From positions 990,798 to 1,054,797 of the forward strand of contig CAVPNJ010000002.1 of NCBI GenBank assembly GCA_963706785.1: a stretch of 64,000 bases of DNA, given 5' to 3'. Shown piece by piece: positions 44,573-53,553 of this stretch; position 1 is the stretch's first letter, and the number at the start of each line of letters is the position of its first letter. The notes under the pieces are model-generated. The model ran no database searches, was not told the DNA's origin, and saw only the letters and a program-made list of their open reading frames with translations. The position numbers and the translations under genes are program-made. Origin of the DNA: Pollutimonas sp963706785 (GTDB lineage Bacteria; Pseudomonadota; Gammaproteobacteria; Burkholderiales; Burkholderiaceae_B).

Positions 44573-45910
44573 CTACTTTTCGCTCTTGTCCTTCAGTTGC
44601 GGCAATGCAGCGTTACCCGCTGGCGCAAGCAATCCCGACTTCACATAGGTAAATAGCTTTTCGCGGGTGTCGATGATGTCTAGATTCCGCATGGTCAGCT
44701 GGCCGATACGGTCGCGGGGCGAGAACATCGATTCGCCCTTTTCCATCGTAAGGCGTTCAGGTTTATAGGTTAAATTGGCCGAGCGCGTATCCAGAATCGA
44801 ATAATCGTTACCGCGCCGTAATTCGATCGTAACTTCGCCGGTGACGGCGCGCGCGACCCAACGCTGCGCGGTCTCACGCAGCATGATCGACTGCGGATCG
44901 AACCAGCGGCCCTGATACAGCAAGCGGCCCAGCTTACGTCCGTTATCGCGATACTGTTCAATCGTGTCTTCGTTATGAATCCCGGTCACCAGGCGTTCGT
45001 AGGCAATGTACAGCAGGGCCAGGCCGGGGGCTTCATATATACCTCGGCTTTTTGCCTCGATGATACGGTTTTCAATCTGATCGCTCATGCCCAGACCGTG
45101 GCGGCCGCCAATGCGATTGGCTTCTAATAGCAATTCGACGTTGTCGGAGAATTCTACGCCGTTAAGTGCCACCGGCTGCCCTTCTTCGAAGCGCACCGTG
45201 ACTTCTTCACGCTTTACCTCGACCTCGTCGCGCCAGAACGCCACGCCCATAATCGGTTGCACGATCTTGATACCGGAATTCAGGTATTCAAGATCTTTTG
45301 CTTCGTGTGTCGCGCCCAACATATTGGAATCTGTCGAGTACGCTTTCTCGGACGACATCTTGTAATCAAAGCCTGCTTGACGCATGTATTCGGACATTTC
45401 CGAACGCCCGCCCAATTCGTCAATAAAAACTTGATCCAGCCATGGCTTGTAGATTTTCAGATCCGGATTGGTCAGCAGACCATAACGATAAAAGCGTTCA
45501 ATATCGTTACCCTTATAGGTACTGCCATCGCCCCAGATATTGACATCGTCTTCCTTCATGGCGGCAACCAGCATGGTCCCGGTTACTGCACGACCGATTG
45601 GCGTCGTATTGAAGTACGTAACGCCCGCTGTCGAGATATGGAAGGCGCCGCATTGAAGCGCAGCAATCCCCTCGGCGACCAGCTGCGATCGGCAATCTAT
45701 GAGACGTGCTTCCTTGGCGCCATATTGCATAGCCTTGCGAGGAATTTCGTCGTAATCGGGCTCGTCGGGCTGACCCAGATTAGCGGTATAAGCATAAGGA
45801 ATTGCACCTTTATTGCGCATCCACAACAAGGCGGCACTGGTATCGAGCCCGCCAGAAAATGCGATACCGACCTTCTGGCCGGTAGGAACGTCTTCAAGAA
45901 TGGTTGTCAT
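44573..45910 (-). CDS. argG: Argininosuccinate synthase
   Basis: A 445-residue enzyme that joins citrulline and aspartate using ATP. It belongs to the long E. coli-type subclass. The ATP pyrophosphatase loop is VGIAFSGGLDTSAALLWMRN; further motifs are YAYTANLGQPDEPDYDEIP, GDGSTYKGNDIERFYRYGLL and the region SDQIENRIIEAKSRGIYEAP. The frame is intact with ATG at 45910. It is convergent with argF and has a strong terminator between them. ArgH is not in the window. Confidence 0.97.
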   Translation of the reverse strand: MTTILEDVPTGQKVGIAFSGGLDTSAALLWMRNKGAIPYAYTANLGQPDEPDYDEIPRKAMQYGAKEARLIDCRSQLVAEGIAALQCGAFHISTAGVTYFNTTPIGRAVTGTMLVAAMKEDDVNIWGDGSTYKGNDIERFYRYGLLTNPDLKIYKPWLDQVFIDELGGRSEMSEYMRQAGFDYKMSSEKAYSTDSNMLGATHEAKDLEYLNSGIKIVQPIMGVAFWRDEVEVKREEVTVRFEEGQPVALNGVEFSDNVELLLEANRIGGRHGLGMSDQIENRIIEAKSRGIYEAPGLALLYIAYERLVTGIHNEDTIEQYRDNGRKLGRLLYQGRWFDPQSIMLRETAQRWVARAVTGEVTIELRRGNDYSILDTRSANLTYKPERLTMEKGESMFSPRDRIGQLTMRNLDIIDTREKLFTYVKSGLLAPAGNAALPQLKDKSEK

Positions 45911-45971
45911 TGTTGATCTAAGGCCTTGGAAAATGAATCAGCTAACGAGGCATTATATCCTTCGTGCGGTC

Positions 45972-46322
45972 TCAGTTCCCGCGACGCCGAGGCTTGGCGG
46001 GAGCATCAGCGTCTTCCAGTGGATAAGCGTCTGCAATATAACCGGGCCCTTTCATCACCATAATAATGACCGCATAGGTCGCAATAAAAACGACTACATT
46101 CAAATGCACCATCAATAAAGCTAATGCGTAAATGTCTACCGTCGTGGTCAAGCGCTCGATTTCCTGTTCCGTTGCTGGCCATGCAACCAAGCGTACCACC
46201 AGTGAAGGCAGCGCAAAAAGAACGAGGCCATATACAAGAACGCGAGGCATGGCCCGGAGAACAGGACGCTCCATCCCGGGATCACTTGCTGGAAAACCGG
46301 GAAGCTTATTAAGGAGCTTCAT
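45972..46322 (-). CDS. Small two-helix membrane protein of unknown function
   Basis: A 116-residue protein I do not recognise. The ATG at 46322 follows a good GGAGG ribosome site (in the sequence ATGGAGGCGATC), so the longer open frame upstream is not used. Two hydrophobic stretches are visible: VLVYGLVLFALPSLVVRLV and IYALALLMVHLNVVVFIA continuing to YAVIIMVM. The tail is proline- and arginine-rich (DADAPAKPRRRG). It lies 61 bases upstream of argG on the same strand and could share its transcript. Nothing suggests a link to arginine synthesis. Confidence 0.65.
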   Translation of the reverse strand: MKLLNKLPGFPASDPGMERPVLRAMPRVLVYGLVLFALPSLVVRLVAWPATEQEIERLTTTVDIYALALLMVHLNVVVFIATYAVIIMVMKGPGYIADAYPLEDADAPAKPRRRGN

Positions 46323-46506
46323 GATCGCCTCCATAGTGGCTGCTGCACTTCTGCCGTTACAGCAGATCGTGTGCCCAGACGGTGGGGCTGGATAGCCGTA
46401 CGTCCCGATTTGAGCCCGTCTCGTCTTGCACTCCCATAGTAATTCGACCGACTTACGCTGAAAAAAGTGCATTGAGAAACGGCGATTTTGATAAAATATT
46501 TGTGTT

Positions 46507-46582
46507 GGGGGAGTAGCTCAGCTGGGAGAGCGCTGCGTTCGCAATGCAGAGGTCGGGAGTTCGATCCTCCTCTTCTCCACCA
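46507..46582 (+). tRNA. tRNA-Ala with anticodon CGC
   Basis: A complete 76-base cloverleaf with encoded CCA. The acceptor stem GGGGGAG/CTTCTCC contains the G3-U70 wobble that identifies alanine tRNAs. The D stem is GCTC/GAGC, the anticodon loop TTCGCAA gives CGC (reads GCG), the T loop is TTCGATC. TTGAGA (46472-46477) and AATATT (46495-46500), 17 bases apart, are a plausible promoter. The DNA to the right has an accessory character, so this tRNA could have served as an integration site. Confidence 0.95.
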
Positions 46583-46629
46583 GACAGCTTTAGCGCAAAC
46601 ACGCGATTGCTCGCAGTGTATGGGGAAGG

Positions 46630-46648
46630 CCCCGAAATTCTTTCGGGG
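46630..46648. terminator. Hairpin downstream of the tRNA
   Basis: CCCCGAAA (46630-46637) and TTTCGGGG (46641-46648) pair perfectly over eight bases with a three-base loop, 48 bases after the tRNA and ten bases from the convergent small gene. No T run follows, so the terminator role is tentative. Confidence 0.5.
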
Positions 46649-46657
46649 TGAAAGTCA

Positions 46658-46879
46658 CTAGCGACTGGCGAGAGCGATAAGCTCAAGCGCCCCATCGGGA
46701 TGATTCAGAATCATCCCTAGATTGTCGTCGTGGTCAGCGGTCAGCTCATCAGCTGTAAGTGTCACCCGCCCGCCAAGGCGCAACGTGAGCGCCCTGATGA
46801 TGCGAGCGTGCTTGTTCGATGGATGGTCTGCAGGGGCCGTCTCCACTTGGAGAGGCAGGTAAAGTTGCTCAGTTGGCAT
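46658..46879 (-). CDS. Small hypothetical protein
   Basis: A 73-residue open frame from the ATG at 46879, MPTEQLYLPLQVETAPADHP through RIIRALTLRLGGRVTLTADE to LELIALASR. I do not recognise a named family. The composition looks like a real small globular protein rather than a shadow: hydrophobic residues are periodic, and no other frame here makes sense. The ribosome site is weak. It lies between a tRNA and a pseudogene, and short proteins of this style are frequent in accessory regions of related bacteria. Its function is unknown. Confidence 0.5.
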   Translation of the reverse strand: MPTEQLYLPLQVETAPADHPSNKHARIIRALTLRLGGRVTLTADELTADHDDNLGMILNHPDGALELIALASR

Positions 46880-47045
46880 AGCGTCTCGTCTTAAGCTGGA
46901 AGTTTTTCGGTTTGTGTGATGTTCTAGATGTATCCCCACCGACGACGGCGAAAAAAGACTCCGTCATTACGATCACGTCGTATTCAGCAGCGTGCGGCAT
47001 CGGCATCGTAATGCACCTGACAGGCGAAGCATAGTTTTTTCGAAT

Positions 47046-47387
47046 TTAGGCGCTTGGCCCGTGGGGTTGCCCAGCTCCGGCGACGATCGCAATGATATTG
47101 TCAGCAATTTCCTCAGTAGCCTGATCCCAGGAGATGCGCTGCCATTTTCGCGCACCGCGTTCACCTGCGCGCTTTAGCGGTTAGCGGATGCGATCCGCCT
47201 CGTACATGGTTGTGGAGTGGATTGCGCCCTTTTGAAACCCCCGCGGGTTGGCGTCAGGTACCCTTGGGTTGACGGCTGGGTACTTCGCGATTTGTTCTTC
47301 ACGCAGCACTATGCCATCTTTAACGAAGACATCGAATGCGCAGTTTCGCATGCAATTAATGCAGTGCGCAGCCTGCCCCACCGTCAA
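47046..47387 (-). pseudogene. Remnant of molybdopterin oxidoreductase (DMSO reductase family)
   Basis: Read on the minus strand, one frame gives HCINCMRNCAFDVFVKDGIV, EEQIAKYPAVNPRVPDANPR, GFQKGAIHSTTMYEADRIR, a TAA stop (47183-47181), then in the same frame PLKRAGERGARKWQRISWDQ and ATEEIADNIIAIVAG. This matches the N-terminal iron-sulfur and start of the molybdopterin domain of type II DMSO reductase-family enzymes (chlorate, selenate, ethylbenzene dehydrogenase-like). In these the stop position is normally tyrosine (RYPLKR). About 114 codons remain of an enzyme that is usually 900 or more. It is therefore a true relic: truncated at both ends with one nonsense mutation. Confidence 0.75.
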
Positions 47388-47775
47388 GTGCGTGGCTAAT
47401 TAATTAGACAAGCAGATCTGTTGGCCTGGATTTCGTGATGCAACTTCAGTAGGTTCGGCGCACATGCAATGGTGCGGCATTGTTCTGTGATCCTACTCTC
47501 TACTAAATCAACTAACAAGCCTAATCTGTTTGAACTAGAACGGGATGTCGGTCGCTGACGACGGCGGGGCGGCGGGTAAGTGCACCGCCCCGTGTTTCAC
47601 ACCGCAGCGCAATTTCCCGAGCCCGTCAACTGGCGCGTTTCGAAGATCTTCCTGCGCATTTTTTTGAGGTTGCCGGCGACGAAATTAATAATTATGCAAT
47701 GCTTTGATTAAGCCGGACGATTCTTCTGTTCGATAATTTTCTCATAGAGCCGTTGCTACTTTTCGATGTGCAAAA

Positions 47776-47805
47776 TTGACATAATGGTTTGGTTTTTGTT
47801 ATTTT
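47776..47805 (+). promoter_or_regulatory. Likely sigma70 promoter of the monooxygenase gene
   Basis: A perfect TTGACA (47776-47781) is followed after 18 bases by TATTTT (47800-47805), in AT-rich DNA 31 bases before the start codon. The stretch 47400-47775 upstream contains no gene I can recognise. Confidence 0.55.
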
Positions 47806-47835
47806 GTACGATTAAATTTCATATTGGAGTAAATT

Positions 47836-49203
47836 TTGACCCGGAAAAGAATAGCGATTTTAGGTGCTGGTCCCAGTGGTTTAGCCCAGTTAAGAGCATT
47901 CGAGGCCGCCGAATTGGCTGGCGAAAAAAATCTTCCTGAAATCGTCTGTTACGAAAAACAAAATGATATTGGTGGAATGTGGAATTACACATGGCGAACC
48001 GGTTTAGATAGAAACGGAGAGCCGGTGCATGGCAGTATGTATCGTTACCTTTGGTCCAATGGTCCGAAAGAGTGCCTGGAATTCGCAGATTATTCATTCG
48101 ATGAACACTTTAATCGGCCAATTCCGTCTTATCCGCCGCGCGAAGTATTAAAAGATTACATTATGGGACGAATCGATAAGCGTGCCATATTCAAATATAT
48201 TCGATTTGAAAGTCCGGCTCGCTGGATTACCTATGATGACGACAGTAAAAAATTTACTGTGACGGTCATGAACCATAAGCGCGATGAACAAGAAACCGAA
48301 GAGTTCGATTATGTGATCGTCGCAACAGGCCATTTCTCGACGCCCAATATGCCCTATTTTGAAGGCCTGGAACAATTTCCGGGGCGAGTGCTGCACGCGC
48401 ACGATTTTCGTGATGCGCTCGAGTTCCAGGGCCAAGACCTTCTGTTGGTCGGCGGCAGTTATTCTGCCGAAGATATCGGCACACAATGCTATAAATACGG
48501 CGCGAACTCTGTCACCATAAGCTACCGAAGTTCCCCCCTCGGATTCGATTGGCCTGAAGGTATAGAAGAGAGGCCCCTGTTAAAACGCCTTGAAGACAAT
48601 GTGGCTTATTTCGAAGACGGCACTAGCAAGAAGTTTGACGCAATCATCATGTGCACGGGTTATTTATTTCATTTCCCGTTTCTACCGGATGAATTACGTT
48701 TGCAAGCCCGTAATTGCCTATACCCCGACAACCTGTACAAAGGGATATTTCTGCAGAGTAATCCAAAACTGATTTATTTGGGAATGCAGGATCAGTACTT
48801 CACCTTCAACATGTTCGATGCACAAGCTTGGTATGTACGCGACGTCATTCTGGGTAAGATACAGCAACCTGAGCCTGAGCACCGTCAACAAGACATACAA
48901 AACTGGCTTGAACGGCACGAGAAGCTTGAGACAGCGAACGATTCCATTGATTTTCAGGCCCAATATGTGCGCGACCTAATTGACGCGACCGATTACCCCG
49001 ACTTCCCTATCGAGAAACAAGCTGAATTATTCAAGTCGTGGTTACTGGATAAAAAAGAAGACATTATGGGCTTTCGGAATAAATCATATAAATCGACAAT
49101 AACAAACACTTCAGCCGCTAAACTGCCTAAACCCTGGCTTGAAATTAAAGACGACTCGCTGGAAGGGTTTATGTCATTGAAATTTCTGGTGACAGAAGAG
49201 TAA
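47836..49203 (+). CDS. Flavin monooxygenase, trimethylamine monooxygenase-like
   Basis: A 455-residue class B flavin monooxygenase. The FAD site is KRIAILGAGPSGLAQLRAFE, the FMO fingerprint is FPGRVLHAHDFRDA, the NADPH site is LLVGGSYSAEDIGTQCYKYG, and CTGYLFHFPFLPDELRL is also diagnostic. Long stretches such as YTWRTGLDRNGEPVHGSMYR and YLWSNGPKECLEFADYSF match bacterial trimethylamine monooxygenase (Tmm), which makes trimethylamine N-oxide. Start is TTG at 47836 with GGAG seven bases upstream. The gene is AT-richer than its neighbours and follows a decayed region, so horizontal acquisition is likely. The substrate is inferred from family resemblance only. Confidence 0.85.
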   Translation: MTRKRIAILGAGPSGLAQLRAFEAAELAGEKNLPEIVCYEKQNDIGGMWNYTWRTGLDRNGEPVHGSMYRYLWSNGPKECLEFADYSFDEHFNRPIPSYPPREVLKDYIMGRIDKRAIFKYIRFESPARWITYDDDSKKFTVTVMNHKRDEQETEEFDYVIVATGHFSTPNMPYFEGLEQFPGRVLHAHDFRDALEFQGQDLLLVGGSYSAEDIGTQCYKYGANSVTISYRSSPLGFDWPEGIEERPLLKRLEDNVAYFEDGTSKKFDAIIMCTGYLFHFPFLPDELRLQARNCLYPDNLYKGIFLQSNPKLIYLGMQDQYFTFNMFDAQAWYVRDVILGKIQQPEPEHRQQDIQNWLERHEKLETANDSIDFQAQYVRDLIDATDYPDFPIEKQAELFKSWLLDKKEDIMGFRNKSYKSTITNTSAAKLPKPWLEIKDDSLEGFMSLKFLVTEE

Positions 49204-49302
49204 CAACGAAGAGCTGCAATAAGGCCGGCATTGCGTCAATTCGTGCCGTTCTGCTTGGACCGTTTTTTTGGGGTTCAGCCCCCTACTTCTGCAACACGAT
49301 CC

Positions 49303-49332
49303 AAAGTCCCGACCCGTATCGGTCGGGACTTT
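49303..49332. terminator. Perfect bidirectional hairpin terminator
   Basis: AAAGTCCCGACC (49303-49314) and GGTCGGGACTTT (49321-49332) form a perfect twelve-pair stem with a six-base loop. It lies between the convergent monooxygenase and SulP genes. The A and T ends let it act in both directions. Confidence 0.85.
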
Positions 49333-49372
49333 ACGCTGGAACGAGGCTCGCGGTTGAGGGTTCGGGGGTTAA

Positions 49373-51022
49373 TCAAGCGACTTTTTTGGCGATTTGCACC
49401 ACGTCATCCACGCTCAACTCAATAATCGAAGAAGTCGGTAAATGAGGGATTTCGGCACGCCTTAGAACCGTTTGCACCGCAATTTTCAGCCGGGCAAACA
49501 GCAGACGCTTGCCTTCCTTGTTCAAGAATTCGACAAAATCCCCCAGCGCTTCCAGACTTGAGCTGTCCAGGTCGGGGGATTCTTCCAGACTCAGAATAAC
49601 GGTATGGGCGGACTTTCCTTCGCGATCAATATGGTCCCGCGCACGGATCAGGATGCGCTCAGCATTGGCAAAAAAAATAGGCTCGTCGGGACGCAGTATG
49701 ACAATACCAGGCAGTTGTTTAGCCTCAGGGTGCTCGCCAATGCTGACAAAATCATGCCCGTTTCCAAGCTGCCCGAGCACAGAGACGTTCGAATCAGAAA
49801 AGCGGCGCAGCATCAGCAAAATGCTCACACCTATAGAAACTAGCAGTCCATCCAGCACGCCCAGTATCAGCACACTAGCTATCGCGACAACTACCACTAG
49901 GCGATCCCGACGCCAACGCAGATATGGACGAAACGCAGCAGGATTCAGAGTGTGGCTTAGGGCGTGGATGACGATGGCCCCCAAGACGGGCTGGGGGGTC
50001 AGGGCAATCGCTGGCAGTAGCGTCAAGGTCACGACAAAAATTACCAAAGCGGCAAATATTCCGGCAAACCGAGTTGTCGCCCCTGCGGCTTCATTCGCCG
50101 AAGTGGCCGAAAACCCCGCCCCCACAGGCATGCCGTGCAACAGGCCAGAAGTCAGATTGGACACGCCCAATGCCAGTAAATCCCTATTGGGCGACACCGT
50201 GTCGCCATGCTTGAGAGCAAAACTGCGGATTGAACTATACGATTCCGCATACAGAATCAGAACCATGGCGACACCAAGCTCGCCGAACCGTAGCCATTCG
50301 CTGCTAGATAGCACAGGTAGCTTAGGAAATGCCATCTGCAGGGTAATCGTACCCACCAGTCCCACACCGTAGTGCGACAGATCAATCCAATGGCTTAGGG
50401 CGATGCCAAGTACGATCACAATCAGCGCACCCGGACAATAACGGAAGCGTGCAAATAAGAACAGCAATCCCAGTGCGCCCGCCCCTATCGTAATGCCAAC
50501 CAGATTCCACGTTGAAACCTGAGCAAACAGCTCTGGGACAAACCGTATAAGCTCATCGTGAATTGGATCCACGCCGACGATTTTTGACAGCTGCCGAAGC
50601 GTAATGACAATAGACAGTCCAAAGACAAAGCCGCGCAGCACAGGCTTGGCGATAAAAGCTGAAAGACTGCCCAAGCGAGCTGCGGCAGCCAACAGAAAGA
50701 AAACGCCGGTGACAATCACCAGCCCAATCCCAAGCATCAGCCGGTGCTGCGCATCTCCCGCGCCCATGGATGCGGTCGCTGCAGCCAGGACGGCCGCCGA
50801 CGACGACGTGGCGGAAACAATCGCAAAACGGCTAGAGCCCGCCAAGCCGTAACAAACCAGTCCCGCCAACAAGGCGATAATGCCCATTTGCGGCGGCAAA
50901 TTGCCAATGCTCGCGTAGGCCACGGCCTCGGGCAGCAAAAGGCCTGCAATGGACAAGCCCGCAACGCCATCGCGAAAGTACGTGCGGTGCGTCTCATCCA
51001 TAGAGACTGCCGGGGTGGGCAC
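49373..51022 (-). CDS. SulP-family anion transporter with STAS domain
   Basis: A 549-residue inner-membrane transporter of the SulP family (sulfate, bicarbonate or dicarboxylate). The N-terminal signature DGVAGLSIAGLLLPEAVAYA is followed by about eleven further helices, including MPVGAGFSATSANEAAGATT. The C-terminal STAS domain covers roughly residues 430-549 with VILSLEESPDLDSSSLEALG. The GTG at 51022 has AGGA at suitable distance; an ATG seven codons later has no ribosome site. The carried anion cannot be told from the sequence. The ParB-like gene lies 52 bases upstream on the same strand. Confidence 0.92.
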   Translation of the reverse strand: MPTPAVSMDETHRTYFRDGVAGLSIAGLLLPEAVAYASIGNLPPQMGIIALLAGLVCYGLAGSSRFAIVSATSSSAAVLAAATASMGAGDAQHRLMLGIGLVIVTGVFFLLAAAARLGSLSAFIAKPVLRGFVFGLSIVITLRQLSKIVGVDPIHDELIRFVPELFAQVSTWNLVGITIGAGALGLLFLFARFRYCPGALIVIVLGIALSHWIDLSHYGVGLVGTITLQMAFPKLPVLSSSEWLRFGELGVAMVLILYAESYSSIRSFALKHGDTVSPNRDLLALGVSNLTSGLLHGMPVGAGFSATSANEAAGATTRFAGIFAALVIFVVTLTLLPAIALTPQPVLGAIVIHALSHTLNPAAFRPYLRWRRDRLVVVVAIASVLILGVLDGLLVSIGVSILLMLRRFSDSNVSVLGQLGNGHDFVSIGEHPEAKQLPGIVILRPDEPIFFANAERILIRARDHIDREGKSAHTVILSLEESPDLDSSSLEALGDFVEFLNKEGKRLLFARLKIAVQTVLRRAEIPHLPTSSIIELSVDDVVQIAKKVA

Positions 51023-51074
51023 TCAGGCATCCTGAATAACGCCAGACCAGCCCGGCAGATAGCGTGCGTCTTGG

Positions 51075-51644
51075 CTACGGGCCAGTTTCATGGCCTGGGT
51101 CGAGGGCTTTGGGGAAATGCTGTTCGACTATGTCATGCGGAATATGAATGCGGAAAAAATCGGCCCATAAGAATTCGCTGAATGGCGCCACATCCTTGGC
51201 AAAACCGCCGGTGCGACGCAATTCGCCGGCCAGACTGCGGTAGGGATCATCCTGCATGCTTTCGAGACGACCGGGAATGGAACTGAAGTCGCGCCGAATC
51301 CCTTCTTTGTCGTAGGGGTGGGCCCATTGATTATGATCCATTACCGTCCAAAATTGCTCTGTGACGAGCCACGACAAGTCCTTCAGTATCAACAGCCAAA
51401 CATTCTTGACTCCCTGCTCCAGCAAGGCCAGGCCAAAGTGATGATGGTCGACAATGTAATGTCTTCCTTCGGGGCCCTGAACGGCGGGAAACCAGTGACT
51501 TTCCAGCGCGCTCCTGCGCGCCTTTTTCCCCAATTCGCTCCACTCCTTGCGCTTGAGCTCAACTTCGGCTTTGCCGACTGTGATTTGGGTGGGATGAAGC
51601 TTCTTGAGTTTTGCACTGACAAGTTGTGGGTGGGCGGGCGACAT
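51075..51644 (-). CDS. ParB-like nuclease-fold protein (COG4318 type)
   Basis: A 189-residue protein of the ParB-like family often called putative ParB-like nuclease (COG4318). It starts with KLKKLHPTQITVGKAEVELK, a ParB/sulfiredoxin N-fold beginning. It continues with YIVDHHHFGLALLEQGVKNV, which holds the DHHH motif, and VTEQFWTVMDHNQWAHPYD. The ATG at 51644 follows AAGGAG; the frame extends nine codons upstream. It has no partition function implied: there is no ParA next to it and no helix-turn-helix. Its biochemical role is unknown to me. It may be cotranscribed with the SulP gene. Confidence 0.78.
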   Translation of the reverse strand: MSPAHPQLVSAKLKKLHPTQITVGKAEVELKRKEWSELGKKARRSALESHWFPAVQGPEGRHYIVDHHHFGLALLEQGVKNVWLLILKDLSWLVTEQFWTVMDHNQWAHPYDKEGIRRDFSSIPGRLESMQDDPYRSLAGELRRTGGFAKDVAPFSEFLWADFFRIHIPHDIVEQHFPKALDPGHETGP

Positions 51645-52024
51645 GTAGTTCTCCTTGTGGGCGGAGTTCAAGCAATCGATCTGTATTATTGATTCTCACA
51701 CTTTACGCCTAAACGCCCGCTAACTTAGCGAACCATGGGCGAATTGGCCGCCCAGCCGCTGCTCGAACAGCCGCTAAAAGTAAACAGTGCTGGCTTTCTA
51801 GTATTTGGCATCATGGCCGAGCACTGAACGAACCGCAAAGCCAACCGCCGCAATCACCATTCTAAATAATCAATACCGGCTTGCGACAAGTCGGAATATT
51901 GCTTCGACGCGCTCGTAAGAAAGATGTAATCTACTCCTACGTATCGTCGTCGAGGGCAAGTAGGTAGTGTCTTCGACTTTGATTTCAGTCCGTCGAGTGC
52001 AGTTAACCTACAAAGGTTCTACTC
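51645..52024. other. Intergenic region before the MFS gene
   Basis: These 380 bases separate the ParB-like gene (minus strand) from the MFS gene (plus strand). I see no gene, no clear promoter match and no repeat. The divergent orientation means promoters for both sides should be here. Confidence 0.5.
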
Positions 52025-53482
52025 ATGACTACTACGACCACTGATGCGACATACCGTGGCAATGACCGCCTGCTGTTCGGCATCATTATGGGTGTGATCG
52101 CCTTCTGGCTATTCGCGCAGACAACTCTGAACATCGCCCCCGACATGAGCCGCGATCTCAGCATTTCGGCCAATACAATGAATATCGCGGTGGCGATCAC
52201 CGCGCTTTTCTCTGGCATCTTCATCATCGTCATGGGTGGCCTGGCCGACCGCGTCGGGCGCATGAGAATCCTGCGCATCGGTTTCTACCTTAATATCATC
52301 GGTTCGTTGCTTGTCGGCTTGACGCCGGCAGGCGCACTAGCGGCACCGGTCCTGCTAGCCGGGCGTGCATTGCAAGGCCTGTCGGCCGCGTGCATCATGC
52401 CGTCCAGCCTGGCGATCGTGAAAGCGTATTGGGACGGTGCTGAGCGACAGCGCGCAATCAGCATGTGGTCGATCGGCTCTTGGGGCGGCTCGGGCTTATG
52501 TTCGCTGTTCGGTGGCCTAATGTCGGAGAACTTCGGCTGGCGTTCGATCTTCTTCGTGTCGATAGCCGTATGCGTGCTGGGCCTGTGGATGATGCGCGGT
52601 ACGCCCGAGAGCAAGGCCGAGACCCAGGCCAACTACAAATTCGATCTGCCCGGCGTGCTGAGCTTCATGATTGCAATGGTGGCGCTTCAGGTGGTAGTCA
52701 CCCAGGGCAACGACTTCGGCTGGGGCAGCCCGCTGTCGCTCGGCCTGATCGCAGTCACTGTCATCGTCGGCGCCATATTCCTGAAAATCGAAGCAAAGTC
52801 GGCCAATGCCTTCTTTGACTTCAGCCTGTTCAAGAATTCAACCTACACGGGCGCCACAATTTCCAACTTCTTGCTCAACGCGGTAGCGGGCACACTGATC
52901 GTATCGCTTCAGTTGGTACAGTTTGGGGGCAACATGACCGCTCAATCCGCAGGCATACTGACGCTGGGCTACGCAATCGCGATTATTCTGTTTATCCGTG
53001 TCGGCGAAAAACTGCTGCGGTCTTTCGGTGCGCGAAAGCCCATGATCTGGGGCTGTCTAATTACCGGTCTGGCCATCTTGTTGCTCTCACCCGCCAACCT
53101 TTTGCTGCACGACTACAAGATTATGGCTGTCATCGGTTATACGCTGTTCGGCGTCGGCCTGGCCTTTTACGCCACGCCCTCAACCGACGCAGCACTAGCC
53201 AATCTGCCTGAAGCACAGGCCGGCGCGGGTTCGGGTATCTACAAGATGGCTTCGTCGCTCGGTGCAGCTTTCGGCGTGGCGATCTCCGCGGCGATCTTTA
53301 CCGCGCTCAGTGCCAATAACTCCAGCATACTGTGGCTGGAAGGCGTCATTACCTTTACCGGACGGCAAGATAATCTGGCCGTGCGCGAGGCTGCTATCAT
53401 TGCCCTCGGCTTCAATGTACTAATGATTGTGGTCGCCATCCTTTCGATAATGCTTACCGTGCCAAAAGGCAAGAAGGCCTAA
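52025..53482 (+). CDS. MFS drug/proton antiporter (DHA2 type)
   Basis: A 485-residue transporter of the major facilitator superfamily with about 14 helices, resembling the EmrB/QacA group. The loop 2-3 motif A is present as GGLADRVGRMRILRIG, and LAGRALQGLSAACIMPSSLA is a typical motif C-like stretch. NFGWRSIFFVSIAVCVLGL also fits this family. The ATG has AAAGG upstream. No MarR or TetR regulator is adjacent, and no periplasmic adaptor gene, so this should be a single-component inner-membrane pump. The substrate is unknown. Confidence 0.9.
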   Translation: MTTTTTDATYRGNDRLLFGIIMGVIAFWLFAQTTLNIAPDMSRDLSISANTMNIAVAITALFSGIFIIVMGGLADRVGRMRILRIGFYLNIIGSLLVGLTPAGALAAPVLLAGRALQGLSAACIMPSSLAIVKAYWDGAERQRAISMWSIGSWGGSGLCSLFGGLMSENFGWRSIFFVSIAVCVLGLWMMRGTPESKAETQANYKFDLPGVLSFMIAMVALQVVVTQGNDFGWGSPLSLGLIAVTVIVGAIFLKIEAKSANAFFDFSLFKNSTYTGATISNFLLNAVAGTLIVSLQLVQFGGNMTAQSAGILTLGYAIAIILFIRVGEKLLRSFGARKPMIWGCLITGLAILLLSPANLLLHDYKIMAVIGYTLFGVGLAFYATPSTDAALANLPEAQAGAGSGIYKMASSLGAAFGVAISAAIFTALSANNSSILWLEGVITFTGRQDNLAVREAAIIALGFNVLMIVVAILSIMLTVPKGKKA

Positions 53483-53553
53483 AAACCTTTAGACCAGACG
53501 GCCAAAACCCCAGGTGGTGTGGCGTGCCGCCAGAACTCGCTGAGGAAGAAGGC

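Noticed and set aside
46453..46695. Minus-strand open frame with RTPDLCIANAALSQLSYSP
   Set aside because: It is the antisense reading of the tRNA-Ala gene, a well-known false gene in databases.
47520..47700. Possible transposase tail in the gap before the monooxygenase gene
   Set aside because: A minus-strand reading had a basic, transposase-like composition but no motif; not supportable.
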